From contig NC_060027.1 of NCBI RefSeq assembly GCF_021134715.1, positions 6,138,001 to 6,202,000 on the forward strand: DNA of 64,000 nt, given 5' to 3'. The DNA is from Daphnia pulex. Its lineage: Eukaryota; Arthropoda; Branchiopoda; Diplostraca; Daphniidae. Shown here one piece after another: positions 48,481-58,501 of this stretch. A program made the translations under genes and the position numbers. The notes under the pieces were generated by a model. The model searched no databases and was not told the origin of the DNA. It worked only from the letters and a program-made list of their open reading frames with translations. Within the stretch, counting starts at the first letter, position 1, and the number at the start of each line of letters is the position of its first letter.

Positions 48481-48679
48481 TTTTTGAATTTTCGCCAAAA
48501 AAAATCAAATCAAATGTATTTTTTATTTCTTATTTTTGTTTATTTTATTTTAATGAATTTTAAAATTTATTTTTAATATTTTAAAATTCATATTTAATAT
48601 TTAAAATATAATAAACAAAATCAAGTAATAAAAAATACATTCGACTTGATTTTTTTGGCGCAAATTTCAAAAAATTGTG
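48481..48679. repeat. AT-rich 200-bp inverted repeat (hairpin)
   Basis: The left arm (48481 to about 48575) and the right arm (about 48585-48679) are inverted copies. The left has TTTTCGCCAAAAAAAATCAA and AATGTATTTTTTATT; the right has the complements TTGATTTTTTTGGCG order-reversed. Arms are about 85-90 percent alike by eye with almost no loop. Probably a small foldback element or a palindromic AT-rich satellite unit. Confidence 0.6.
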
Positions 48680-49009
48680 AGAATTCAATGAAAAAATAAA
48701 CAATAAAAAAAATCAAAAAATTAGTTGTAGGACATGTTCCTCATGTATTCCTATAGTTGGTGTAGAGAAAACCTTAATAAATAATTGCTACATCAATGAT
48801 AAGTAACTATACATGAAAGGTATCGTGAAATTGGCAAATATTTACTTCGTAAGCCACTAAGCATAGAGAGAAAGGGTGCTGCATTTCGTTACCTGCCAGT
48901 AAGGTGTAGGATTATTCAGGGATCAAATGGTGGGAGGAAACAATAATTTTTTTTTTTGTAATTGAGGGTTAAATTACTGGTTTTACCTTACTTCAGATGA
49001 CATTTTCAC
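48680..49009. other. Gene-free stretch
   Basis: Nothing recognised. Confidence 0.3.
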
Positions 49010-49610
49010 GAAGAAAAACACACTTACTTTACTTTTCATTTGTCACATTTACTACGTATTACCATTTTTTACTTGACATTACTACGCATTTCCCCTTTAA
49101 ATAAAAAGAACCATACTTGATTTCTCTATTGAAATTCATTAAAAGAGAGAATGGTAAAGTGAAGTATAGTAAGCTGCGAAAATTAAAAAAAGGAAATTAA
49201 TAATAGATGCAATTGAACTGGAATTCAATGATTTACTCATAACCTTAACTTAGCTTTTTAAAAAGCTATGAACAAGTAAAGCTTTTAACATGTGCATTCT
49301 GAATCGCTGTCACGAGATTGTTTTTTAATTCAGTTACTGTAGCTTTGGCCACGTTAATCAGGTTTCGCACAAACAGATCTTTGCTATGTGCTGGACGAGA
49401 TGGAATTGTTCGCTAATTATCCTTCTCAGCCTGCAACTGAATTAACCTGTAAAGGATAGTCTAAAAATTCTTCAACATGACGACCTTCTGTTAGAAAAAC
49501 TTGACAGGGAAACAAATTCTAGTGCCATTGACATCCTCTCTCGATTATAAGAGGCCAAGACGGGCCATAGTTAAAAATTTTATAAAAAGTTATTCGCCTG
49601 TAAAAATTAT
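49010..49610 (+). repeat. Interspersed repeat family, copy B
   Basis: Homologous to 19627-20460 in opposite orientation over about 600 bases (shared blocks listed there). The remnant frame is more damaged than in copy A. Confidence 0.55.
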
Positions 49611-51492
49611 TCGTGAAAAATGTTTGGATTTGGTTTCCACGAAATAAAACCCATGATTACTGAATTTACATAATGAATTGAATTTCAATTCAGAAGAAAT
49701 ATTGATAACACTTAAAAGAGATTCCCAATTTTTTTATCTTCGTTTCTCAATCTAAGATATTAAAAAAAGCAGTGTTGACTACCTAAATCTTCTGTTCTCT
49801 CATATTCAAGAAATTTATTTTTGCTTATTGGATACCAAAATAGTTGTTCGTTTGATTCAGATAACTTATTTAGATTTTGTTTTAAATATTAAAATCAGCA
49901 AAAACATTTTTAATAAACAAAAATTCGTTGACAAATTAATCTGATAAAAAAGCGATTTAAAACTTTATTTTCTTAAAACAAATTTTTCTCCATACAGATA
50001 CATAAGCAATTCGCCATTGATATTTCTGATTTTAGATAAGAAAACACAAATAAAATATCGACTACCCTGTTACAATACAATATCTTGCTTTCGCCACGAC
50101 GAAAAAAATGAGAATAAAGCAAAGCGACTTTCTAAAGTCTATATTTTTTATTTTTTTAGAATTAAAAATCAGAGTATTCGTGATGTTCTCAATGTCTAAT
50201 AATTCATTACACTGTATCTAGTAAGGTTGAAAAATGACACATCTTACGTTTTTCATTCAAATCAGGCTATTGAGTTCTTTGTGTTGTTGTTATCTGGGGT
50301 GCGCGACACCTAGCGGCTAGACGAGTAGTTGCGATTTTCTACCGTCATTTTAGGGGGGAGTAAACTTCAAAGGATAGGAAAGAGTTATTAAAGTACAGAA
50401 GTATAGAGATACAAAGTACAGAGATGTGCGCTCCCAAATGTATACTTTAAAACATTATTGATTATAACCACCCGATACTTTGCTCGAGCAAATAAAAAGG
50501 CTATCCACCGGAAAAATTCATATGTAATTTCGTTTGATTATATGTTATTCTCACATTTAAGCACAGCAATTGTATATGCAGCTTATATATCTAGGTATCA
50601 TACATCCTTAGTATTGCATATCTATAGCATATATCCTCTATCACGTATGCGGCACGTCCTCAAGTAGTGCTGCTCTTTGAAAAAACTACTATCAGTAGAA
50701 GGGAATGGTGTAATGGATAGGAGCCTGGATTGCCAGCTTGAAATGTCCCATCGGTTGAAGTTTAAATTCAATATTTTGTTTATTTCTATTGAAATCACAT
50801 AGAATTCAACACAGTTATGTTTCATCATTTATACGGACTTCTTAAACCTTTTATTATATTTTAGAAGAGCATCGAGCTCAATTTTCATCATAAAGCTTGT
50901 GTGACCTTTCATTTAAGATGTCATGCGACTTTTTCCCGCTGGGTGCTCTCTTTTTAATTTGTATCATCAGCTGACACATTTCATCTTTAATTTGACAACG
51001 CTGTTAAACTAACACTGTGTGTACAGCGCAAGCAAAGAGTTTGAGGAAATAAGCTGATTGAAAACTAACTTGACCGAGTCGATCCTGTACGCACCCATAA
51101 TTCAGCTTAAGCTTTGCTTATGCGGCGTTGCCTGTCACGTCGTTATTTCTACAGTTTCAACTAATTCTCTTTCATTATGCTAAATTAGGTCGCTCTCTGA
51201 ATTGCTTGCACTTGTTTTGGGTTCTATTTTCTTAGTGCTATTGATATGCCGTAATCATTGCTATGTTTTAAGATATTAAGGTTTTAGGCTAACTAAGAAC
51301 TGCAATGAATACAATGCTTTTAGCATGAATACAGTGTAAAACTGCTACTTCAAAGGAGACGACAGACAATAAATTTGGAGAAATAATTAAGACAAACGAT
51401 CCGGAAGAAACACAACGTCGTTGATGGAAAAGTTGGATTAGGCTAATGCAGTGTGCTTCGTTTTCTTTGGGGTCCCTCTTCCGCATTAATCT
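49611..51492. other. Gene-free AT-rich stretch
   Basis: No supported gene. A tRNA-like but non-folding segment at 50700-50775 was rejected. CACCTAGCGGCTAG at 50307-50320 matches a 14-base string inside the MITE at 8593, perhaps an eroded relative. Confidence 0.3.
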
Positions 51493-51847
51493 TCAGGGTG
51501 GGGACGGTCGCATCTGCTCAAGTGAAGGCACCACGTCCTCCATAGAAGGGCCAATTTTACTGATTATTGCACAATCAGAAAGGTTTAGAATGAAGTCTTC
51601 TTCTTGTGGTTCCGCCTGACCCAGTGATGGAGGTGGCTCCTTCATCGTTGATGGTGACCGTAGTTCGTAAGGAGATGATGGAGGAAAAATGCGGTAAACG
51701 CACTCTTGGTTGTTGATCGGCAACGTCTGCTACAATGTGGCAGTGGTGGCGTCGGCCGACACGGCCTTTCCGGTCACCACTCTCGTCCGGTTGTTGTTGG
51801 TCTTGGGCGGGTGACTCTGCTGCGGCGTGACACAGTTGGCCGACATC
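51493..51847 (-). CDS. Unrecognised coding exon with an internal in-frame TAG
   Basis: On the - strand, acceptor CCCAATAG precedes G-ATG at 51847. The frame encodes 38 residues (MSANCVTPQQSHPPKTNNNR then TRVVTGKAV), a TAG at 51732-51730, and 78 further residues in the same frame with coding-like composition (LPINNQECVYRIFPPSSPYE, LGQAEPQEEDFILNLSDC) to TGA at 51493. A candidate upstream exon ends at 52016 with EDD and a GTAAG donor, and joins in phase as EDD-K-MSAN; its 5' border is not visible. The TAG may be a true end, a pseudogene mutation, an error, or a readthrough stop (next codon CAG). Family unknown. Confidence 0.45.
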
Positions 51848-51870
51848 CTATTGGGACAGGTACATAAATA

Positions 51871-51884
51871 GAGAGAGAGAGAGA
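51871..51884. repeat. (GA)7 microsatellite
   Basis: GAGAGAGAGAGAGA in the presumed intron upstream of the exon at 51847. Confidence 0.8.
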
Positions 51885-52016
51885 AAAGAAAAACAATCAG
51901 AAATTCGCTTCGCTGTTGGTGTGTCTGTTGTTTTTTGGGGTCAATCGATGACTTTTTCATGGAACAAAATGAGCCACCGCCGTGTTTGGGAGGGTGGAGG
52001 AAAAAAGAATCTTACT

Positions 52017-52591
52017 TGTCATCTTCAGGTACGGCGTTGAGGCAGGTGCGGTAGTGCGTGTATAATTATTCAATAGACGGATGTTCAAAGGGGAGAGCGA
52101 GCATGAAGGGGGGTGAGTCCCAGAGTAAGCGCGAGATAAATCCCCTTGAAATATCTTATTTCCAAAAAAACCTTACATTGCATTTCAAATTGATATTTCT
52201 AACAAATGGGCTTTATTATCATCGGCCTATCTCTTTCTCCTTCCTTAATATCTCTATACATACTGTATGGAAATAAAGGAGGAAAAGCTATATACACATG
52301 TATCCTATATCGGCATTTATATTGAAGCTATAGGAATTAGCCAATAATCAGAGCCATGGTATAGATATACTATCAAATGCTCCTGCTTCTCCGTGACCAT
52401 GGATCAACGGGCCACAGTTAACAACAACAACAATAAGGAATCATTACTTCCCTGATATCGCGAGTCGGCCACAGGTGTCAATCTCCGACGCAGTTTCTAT
52501 ATTGAAAATGTGTGTCCCTGGCACGGAGATCCTTAAGCCAATGCTAGTCTTATGAGAGAAGAGTGACTTCCACCAATGTTCTACCGCATCC
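52017..52591. other. Gene-free stretch before the zinc-finger exon
   Basis: Nothing supported beyond the candidate exon end at 52016 to about 52058. None of the zinc fingers expected to follow the zfh2-like exon on the - strand is found here. Confidence 0.35.
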
Positions 52592-53606
52592 TCATCTTCG
52601 CGACGTAGGGAGACACGACGTCTCGCTCTCCGGATGCTTCTCCTTCATGTGAATTTCCAGCGTCTCCTGGTACTTGTAGTGCCAGCTGCACTTTGGGCAT
52701 TTCAGCGCCTTGCAGGAATTGCGGGTGGCCAGGGCCATGGCGGCCGCCGCCGAACTGCTCAGTCCGGGGCTCAGCAGTCCCTGGACCACGTCCGGCTGTT
52801 GCTGGTACATTTGCTGCTGCTGATGGAGCTGCTGACTGAAAAAGGGGTTGCCGAATCCGCGATCGAGGCGATGCTGACGTTGGGCGGCGTCAGCTGCAGA
52901 TGCGGCGAGAGCGGAGACGGCGTGGCCGAACTGGCGGCGGACGGCGACGACACGCTCGCCCGTCCGTTGTTGCTGTTGTTGTTGTTACCGAGGGGACTGC
53001 TTGAACCTGGGCGGTTGAACGTCGAGACGGCCAGCGTTTCCTTGGTCTCAAACGATTCGTCGTTGTGGATGGGCTCGGCTTTGATGTCGTCAACGTCCAT
53101 TTCGTCGGCCGGCCGGCTTACCGACCAGCTGGAGGATGGCCGACGTGTTGGCCTGTCCCAGGATCCGCTTCTCCTCGTCGTCCAGCCGGACGCCATGCTC
53201 GCCCGTGGCGTGCGACATGAGCGTCTTGGCCAGGCCGAACGACAACTTGCAGACGAAACACATGAGGATGGGCTTGATGGGCACCGACGAGTTGGAGTGG
53301 AAAAGGGCGGCCGGCGCCGGCGGGTTGGTCGCCGGATCCGAATTGCGGCGGGCAGAGTAGACGCGGAAGCTGTGCATGACCGGCTCGGCCGACTTGGCCG
53401 CATTCTTGCCGCCGTTGCCCGGGTACGCGCTGCTGTTGCCGTAATAGGAATTGGGTCGGTTGACCTGAGGGCGGGACACGTACAAGGCGCTGGCAATCTG
53501 AGGCAGGGAGGCGCCCGCCACGCCGTCCAGGTCGTGCGTCCCGCGACGCCCGTCCACAATGGCGCCCTCCAATTTGGGCAGCCGGACCGGAATGTCCTCT
53601 GTATCG
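52592..53606 (-). pseudogene. zfh2: zfh2/ZFHX3-type zinc-finger homeodomain factor, truncated N-terminal exon with two frame changes
   Basis: A long GC-rich exon starts after acceptor TTGGCAG (53608-53607). It first encodes DTEDIPVRLPKLEGAIVDGR, then MHSFRVYSARR, then PIKPILMCFVCKLSFGLAKT with LMSHATGEHG and DDEEKRILGQANTSAILQLV. This matches the first conserved zinc-finger block of ZFHX3/zfh2. After a frame change at the GGCC repeat (53107-53118) it continues ADEMDVDDIKAEPIHNDESF, then Ser/Asn-rich low complexity and [14 protein letters not shown] second change near 52856-52864 leads to [20 protein letters not shown] and the finger [20 protein letters not shown] with [15 protein letters not shown]. 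It then stops at 52592, where the family continues with many more fingers and homeodomains. Those are not found downstream. It may be a partial duplicate or assembly fragment, or the frame changes may be errors. Confidence 0.75.
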
Positions 53607-54364
53607 CTGCCAATTAAATTTCATTTTTCCGATACTAAATTTAGATAGGTCTAGTAGATCATTAATTGTTTTTATAATATACTGATTTTTCTTAGCTATT
53701 ATACCGATATACTTTACACGGTCTTGCTCATCCAGTATAGCCCAATTTTCATGTAAAAATTTCTGGGTTTTCTAAAGAAATGTTAAATCATTTTTAGAGA
53801 GGAATCGCCAGCAACAATTTCAAATTAAAAAATAAATAAAGAAATGGATAACAAGGCATTCGAAGACGTAAGTAAAAACTCAAAACTAAAGTTTAGAAAA
53901 CCTGAATCCATTGAAGTTGTCGTGAAAAAAAAAAACCGGTCAGACATTTCCATGGCAAGTCCCGCTTCCTAAATATATCCATTCTTTTGTCTATTCTTAT
54001 ATACTACTCTTCCAGCACAATTGTGTTTGGGTTTGAAAGTTGAATAGACGCGGCCATTTGAAGACAAATGAAATCTCTTTAAAAAAATAGGAAGGAAAAA
54101 GAAAGCGACAGTGGAGGCAGCCATGGCAACCGCAGCTTCTCTTGCCACTCTGATGAAGGCCTATTACGATCTTCTTTTTAATGCGAAGTAAATTACCCAC
54201 TTTTTATTTCCACGCACTGTCGAATTTACGCGTAATATTGAAAACCAGAAGAGCTGGATACGGAAGATAGATGGAGGTCCCACAAGCCGGAAAGCACTGG
54301 CTGTGGCGGATTATAGAGACCAGCACATAAATATTATTAAGGACGGGACTTTTAAATTTACATC
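53607..54364. other. Gene-free stretch
   Basis: No upstream exon of the zinc-finger gene was identified. Frames at 53997-54200 and 54204-54419 (-) have no motif. Confidence 0.3.
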
Positions 54365-54679
54365 TTATTGCAACTCGTTCATCAGTGGTTTCAGGCAAAG
54401 GTTCTTTGTGTCTTTCCATTGAATTTTAATTGGCTGATTGTGAACCGATTTGCCAACTATGAAACTGTGATAATGATCACCTCTTATTTGGAGAAGATAG
54501 TCAGCCGCAAGGACGTTTTCGCCTCCTCTATTGGTTCGAAGACACGTAGGAATACCCCACCTCAGCCGAGGTGCATGGAGAACTCTGATGACTGTTTCGG
54601 ACCGATTGTTGTCTACAATCACCATACCCACGATAGCTTTTGTGAATCCATCCACAATTCCATAGACAACAAAGCCCAC
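54365..54679 (-). pseudogene. Integrase-like (rve-type) protein remnant with mutated catalytic residues
   Basis: The frame reads MGFVVYGIVDGFTKAIVGM, then RLRWGIPTCLRTNRGGENVL, then HYHSFIVGKSVHNQPIKIQW. This corresponds to the integrase core of the integrase-like family common in Daphnia and fish genomes, which carries R-S-D-R-G-G-E-N-V and V-H-N-Q-R-I-E-R-L-W-R-D. The first Asp (VDG) is kept. The second is Asn (TNRGGEN) and the Glu of NQRIE is Lys (NQPIK), so the site is dead. The upstream part is cut off by a CA microsatellite. Confidence 0.65.
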
Positions 54680-54693
54680 ACATTAGAAAGAGA

Positions 54694-54716
54694 ACACACG
54701 CACACACACACACAAA
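54694..54716. repeat. (CA)n microsatellite
   Basis: About 23 bases of CA repeats with one G interruption, directly 5' of the integrase remnant. Confidence 0.8.
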
Positions 54717-55139
54717 TTATATCATATTGTGCCATAATTAAATTATGTTGCGAGGGGTTCACCAATAACAAATCTTGACCGAAAGAGTACATTTAGCCCA
54801 AAAGAGATTAATTTTTGCCTCCTAGGACCACAGTGGTGAACCCCCTCGTTATAATGAAATGCAACTTACCCGTAAATTTTCTGAAATCCGTCGAAATGCC
54901 ATAAAGAAAGGGGACCTGACACATAATATACGCGTCGTTTTATTTACTTCTTGCAAGGCAAATACCCCTGCCTCATTTCAACTCTCTTATAAGACTCTCG
55001 TAAGAGGGCATCCTGAATTGTGTATTCCATCAGAGCTGAGTTTCCCTTTTATGAGTTGCAGTCCTGAAAATAATAAGATTTGTGTCGCACCGGCGTGTGA
55101 CAAACTCATGTTTCAGCGTGAGTTATAATAGTTAATATA
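54717..55139. other. Gene-free stretch
   Basis: A + strand frame at 54859-55128 is open but unrecognised. Confidence 0.3.
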
Positions 55140-55700
55140 TTACATATGACTTTTAGAATTATATTTTGTATGACTGAGAGTACATGATGGGCCGGCAAAA
55201 TCAACTCCTGTTACCGCGAATGGATCATCAACCAGTACTTGGGTTAATGGCAGTTGCGCTGGTATTCTTTGAACGTTCTCGCATGCTGTATATTGCACTC
55301 TACACAATTCCTCAGTATTTTTTTTTTCAACTTTTGTCTCATTCTGGGTATCCAGTATTCTCATCTGATAAGCCTTAGCATATTTAATCCTTTAAGGTGC
55401 ATGCTTTCTGTTTTGTGTAGATCCCATACAATCAGTTTTGTGACTTGATGATCGGGTGGCAGTAGTATCAAGGGCAATATTTTCTGGTGCGAGAACATTG
55501 CCTCTTGCCTTCCCACACACCTTACGAACAAGTTTGTTTTGTCGAATATGGGTCTCAATTTTTCTAAGCTTCTTATATTGACTATTTTTCCCCTTTTTAG
55601 GGCTTCGTATAGATTAGGGTATTTCTAGTGTTGGGCTTGCCTTATTAGCGTGAATTTTGCCTCTTTTAGGTCCTCTGCTGGAGTCACCTTTATCGTATAT
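55140..55700 (-). pseudogene. BEL/Pao-type retrotransposon pol remnant (integrase region)
   Basis: The - strand reads LKEAKFTLIRQAQH (stop) KYPNLYEALKRGK, IRSLEKLRPIFDKTNLFVRC, then LPLILLPPDHQVTKLIVWDL. After a break follow CENVQRIPAQLPLTQV and DDPFAVTGVDFAGP. The order (H-P-I-L-L-P-x-x-H-x-V-T-x-L-I zinc-binding region, then P-F-x-V-T-G-V-D-F-A-G-P at the start of the integrase core) is characteristic of BEL/Pao elements. Reverse transcriptase and LTRs were not found next to it. Stops show it is inactive. Confidence 0.7.
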
Positions 55701-56463
55701 TCCTTGTTCTTGAATTTTACTGTTTGGGTTGTTGGTCTCACCGTTTTTTTTGCAGAGCAAATTTTACCCGTTCAATAAATTTTTATATCCATCAATACTT
55801 TCCCTTTCTTTAGACAACATAAACTCCATAAACTTTGCTGAGTAATAAGTTATAAAGAATAAGCTAGAACACATTTCAATCAATCTCTTTTTAGATAACA
55901 CCACTGTTGTGGCTTTTTAAATTAGCGTGGTAGTACGCGATCTCGTTCCTTGTCCGTCACTTAACCACACAAACTGTCGATTACTATTTTGAAGTGCGAA
56001 AAATTACCCTGACAGAAGTTCAATTACCGGGAATTTTGAATTATGTTGCAGACAGGGAGTCTTGTTGTCTCATCTCGAGCAACAAGATGCTTCACAGGAA
56101 GGCGTTCAAACTTCTGCTGTTCGTAAGGGAGATGTAATAAGATCTCTTTGCTGTGGCGTGGAACGCACAGTTACCGAGATTTCTATCTTGTATACCCCCA
56201 ACTCAAATTGATGCCATTTCCCTAAGTTTTGCCGAGTTACAAGAAAAATATGCCTTTTACCACATTTGTTCTGATACCGTGTTGCCTCCAAAATCAAGAA
56301 GAAAAAAAACACGAATCGTTCTGCTGTGGCTGTTTAAGCTTCTCTGGAACCACACCCTCTTCTTTGTTAGAAGTTTTATCCAGCCGCCTGGAAGTGATCA
56401 GAGAAAGAGGGTTTAAGAAGTTTTTCAGAATTTTTTGCTCTCTAGCCCCCGAGGAGCTCTAGT
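55701..56463. other. Gene-free stretch
   Basis: Overlapping + strand frames at 56153-56462 carry no recognised motif. Confidence 0.3.
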
Positions 56464-56712
56464 TGCCACTTATCAATCGGCGCGGAAAAGCTGGCACTGT
56501 TTTATGGCAAAGGATTTCAATCCCTTATTGGTCCTGCGAAAATTTCTATTAATGAATTTACGAGCTGGCAAATGAGTCTTTCTGACATGATTTCCAACCC
56601 ATTTAGTGTCATCTTCTTAACGACCCTATTAGCCTTCTTTGGCTACACAGGTTATTTATATTGTTATATTCTTTATTTAATTTTTCCTCCATCCACTGGC
56701 ATACGGTGTTGA
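56464..56712 (+). pseudogene. Membrane-protein fragment, unrecognised
   Basis: An 82-codon frame without ATG contains ISINEFTSWQMSLSDMISNP followed by a strong hydrophobic segment (VIFLTTLLAFFGYTGYLYCY). It resembles the anchor end of a transposon-encoded glycoprotein, or a host membrane protein scrap. The call rests on the hydrophobic segment only. Confidence 0.25.
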
Positions 56713-57920
56713 TTCTGTGCGTCCCAGCCTTCCTGTTCGCAAATTCTCTCATTGGTTGAGTCACCGCGACACTGAATCTCTTCGGTGCATGGATCTCGCG
56801 CGTTCCATCTACATGCTTCAGTCATCCGACCAATGGACTATTTCGTCACAACCACTCCCAATGGCCCAGTAAATGGAGCCGTTGGCGTTCAAAGATTCCA
56901 GGAGAAACTGGCAGCATGAAATAAAAGGAGATCGCATTTGTGGAAACAGATTACGAGTTCTCACAACGAAATTTACTTGACCATCACGGTCGAGCCCCCG
57001 ATAAAACACGAAGGGATGGTATGCAGCTACATTGAAAAGAAAGTAATTTCCACACCGGAAAATATGGGCACTGAAGAAGTCGTTCATTTCGATTTATGTC
57101 GAATTCATCTAGAATATGAAACTGTGCTCTTCTAGCCCAGCCCTGAAAAATAATTTATTTTTTGCCCGATCTAGTCCTTTTTCCCCCTCATTTTCCCCCG
57201 CGCGCCTTTTTCTCTGTAAAACAGAGAAAAATCCAAATATCCGCGCTTATGGGGGGCGACAATTCCAGGTGGGTGGAAATGGCGGGGAGGGAGGTGGAAG
57301 AAACGGGTAAAAAATAAAATCTGTTTTCAATTTAAATTGACTACATTGAATCTCATGCAAAAATTTTGAAAATACTGAGAGTTATGACACTTAAGAAGCT
57401 CATCATAGCCATATCTAAAATGAAGTCTTTTTTTCGTTTAAAACCATCTTCGGTTTAATGAATTACCCTACTGAAATTGTTCGTTTATTCAACCACAAAC
57501 GAAACAGAATAGCCAAATTAATTGCAATAACTAGTTGAAAAACAAAGGGTTGATCATTAATTAGTTATTTAATTAGTTAATAAGTTGATAAAAATATCAC
57601 CTGTTTCACACGGATGTTTTCACTTGAAAGATCCTTCAGCTTCTTAGCTTTTTTGAATATTTTTTATTCTTCTCATTTCATTCTTGCCACAATCGCACTT
57701 AAAATTGTATCAATCTCAAACTCAAATTCAATTTTTGAATCGTCACTCTTTTTTTTTAGTTTTAGCTTAATGCATATAAAAAAGTTACCGATTGAACTTC
57801 TTCTGGTGGTACAATATTACCGTCGGAATCATCAATCAAAGTCCTTTAAAGTCATCAAAAATAAAATTTCATTTTACTTCAATCAATATGTATATGCTCT
57901 TTAACTGCTGTGTTTCCTTT
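56713..57920. other. Gene-free stretch
   Basis: A frame at 56938-57135 (+) is open without motif. 57165-57300 has a purine/pyrimidine-rich patch (GGGCGACAATTCC, GGCGGGGAGGGAGG). 57320-57920 is AT-rich and empty. Confidence 0.3.
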
Positions 57921-58095
57921 CTACAGTTCGAAATCTACTTTAATAAAGTCTTCTCGCGTTATTAGTTGTAATCGCAAGCCAAGCTCGACCATCTCTTCTA
58001 CGTTTCTTGATTGTAGCAGACGCTCCACTTTCTCAAGTAGCGTTTGCACCTTTAGTTTAAGTTATAAATTCTCTTGTTTTACTTGAATGAGAAGG
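57921..58095 (-). pseudogene. Coiled-coil tail fragment, possibly of a THAP-type or similar protein
   Basis: The - strand reads KLKVQTLLEKVERLLQSRNV then EEMVELGLRLQLITREDFIK and stops at 57921. Heptad-like Leu spacing suggests a coiled coil. A TAA just upstream interrupts the frame. It lies 30 bases beyond the small gene at 58124-58501 on the same strand and may once have been its last exon. Confidence 0.3.
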
Positions 58096-58123
58096 AGAGT
58101 TGATGGAAACCCTCGCAGTCATT

Positions 58124-58501
58124 TCATGTCATTTCGTCCCTTGCTCCAATGGCTTCTAAAAAAAGGAGAAACGAAAGACAAAAACAAAGAATATGACAAA
58201 TGAATATTAAAAAACTGGTACCTACCAATTCATCTTCGGTTATCATATATACTATTTCATCACCAACAGTTTCTGATACAATCACAGTTGTTGCCAAGGA
58301 ATCAAGCCCTTTTACAGTTTCACCATTCGCTTTTGCACCTACATCACCAGAATCCACCTCTAGCTCTTTGTTTTCACTTTCATATGCTTGGTTACCATCA
58401 TGACCTCTTTTATTCGAGGCATTGTCCACTCTATTTTCTTCTATACACATACTGTAGTTCTGAAAGACTTTCGTTGAAGGACTCTTTGTAAGCTTAGGCA
58501 T
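58124..58501 (-). CDS. Putative two-exon small acidic protein, orphan
   Basis: Exon 1, 58501-58222, starts MPKLTKSPSTKVFQNYSMCI. A 66-base intron (GTACC...TTTTTTTAG) joins in phase to exon 2, 58155-58124 (EAIGARDEMT), giving 103 residues. The protein is acidic, Val/Glu/Asp-rich in its second half (TTVIVSETVGDEIVYMITED) and has no signal peptide. The intron length is divisible by three and it has no stop, so retention would insert a hydrophobic segment (FLIFICHILCFCLSFLLFL). No family recognised. The N-terminal PKLTKSPSTK resembles tails of transposon-encoded zinc-finger proteins but this is not secure. Confidence 0.45.
   Translation of the reverse strand: MPKLTKSPSTKVFQNYSMCIEENRVDNASNKRGHDGNQAYESENKELEVDSGDVGAKANGETVKGLDSLATTVIVSETVGDEIVYMITEDELVGTSFLIFICHILCFCLSFLLFLEAIGARDEMT

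Noticed and set aside
50700..50775. tRNA-like segment (GGTGTAATGGATAGGAGCC with a GGTTGAAGTTTAAATTC box)
   Set aside because: A-box-like and B-box-like strings are present but the acceptor and T stems do not pair; at best an eroded tRNA-derived repeat.
52634..53617. 327-codon + strand frame
   Set aside because: It is the antisense shadow of the GC-rich zfh2-like exon; the - strand carries the recognisable zinc-finger motifs.
53118..53624. 168-codon - strand frame
   Set aside because: Out of frame with the conserved finger motifs; Gly/Arg/Pro-rich translation typical of a wrong frame in GC-rich coding DNA.
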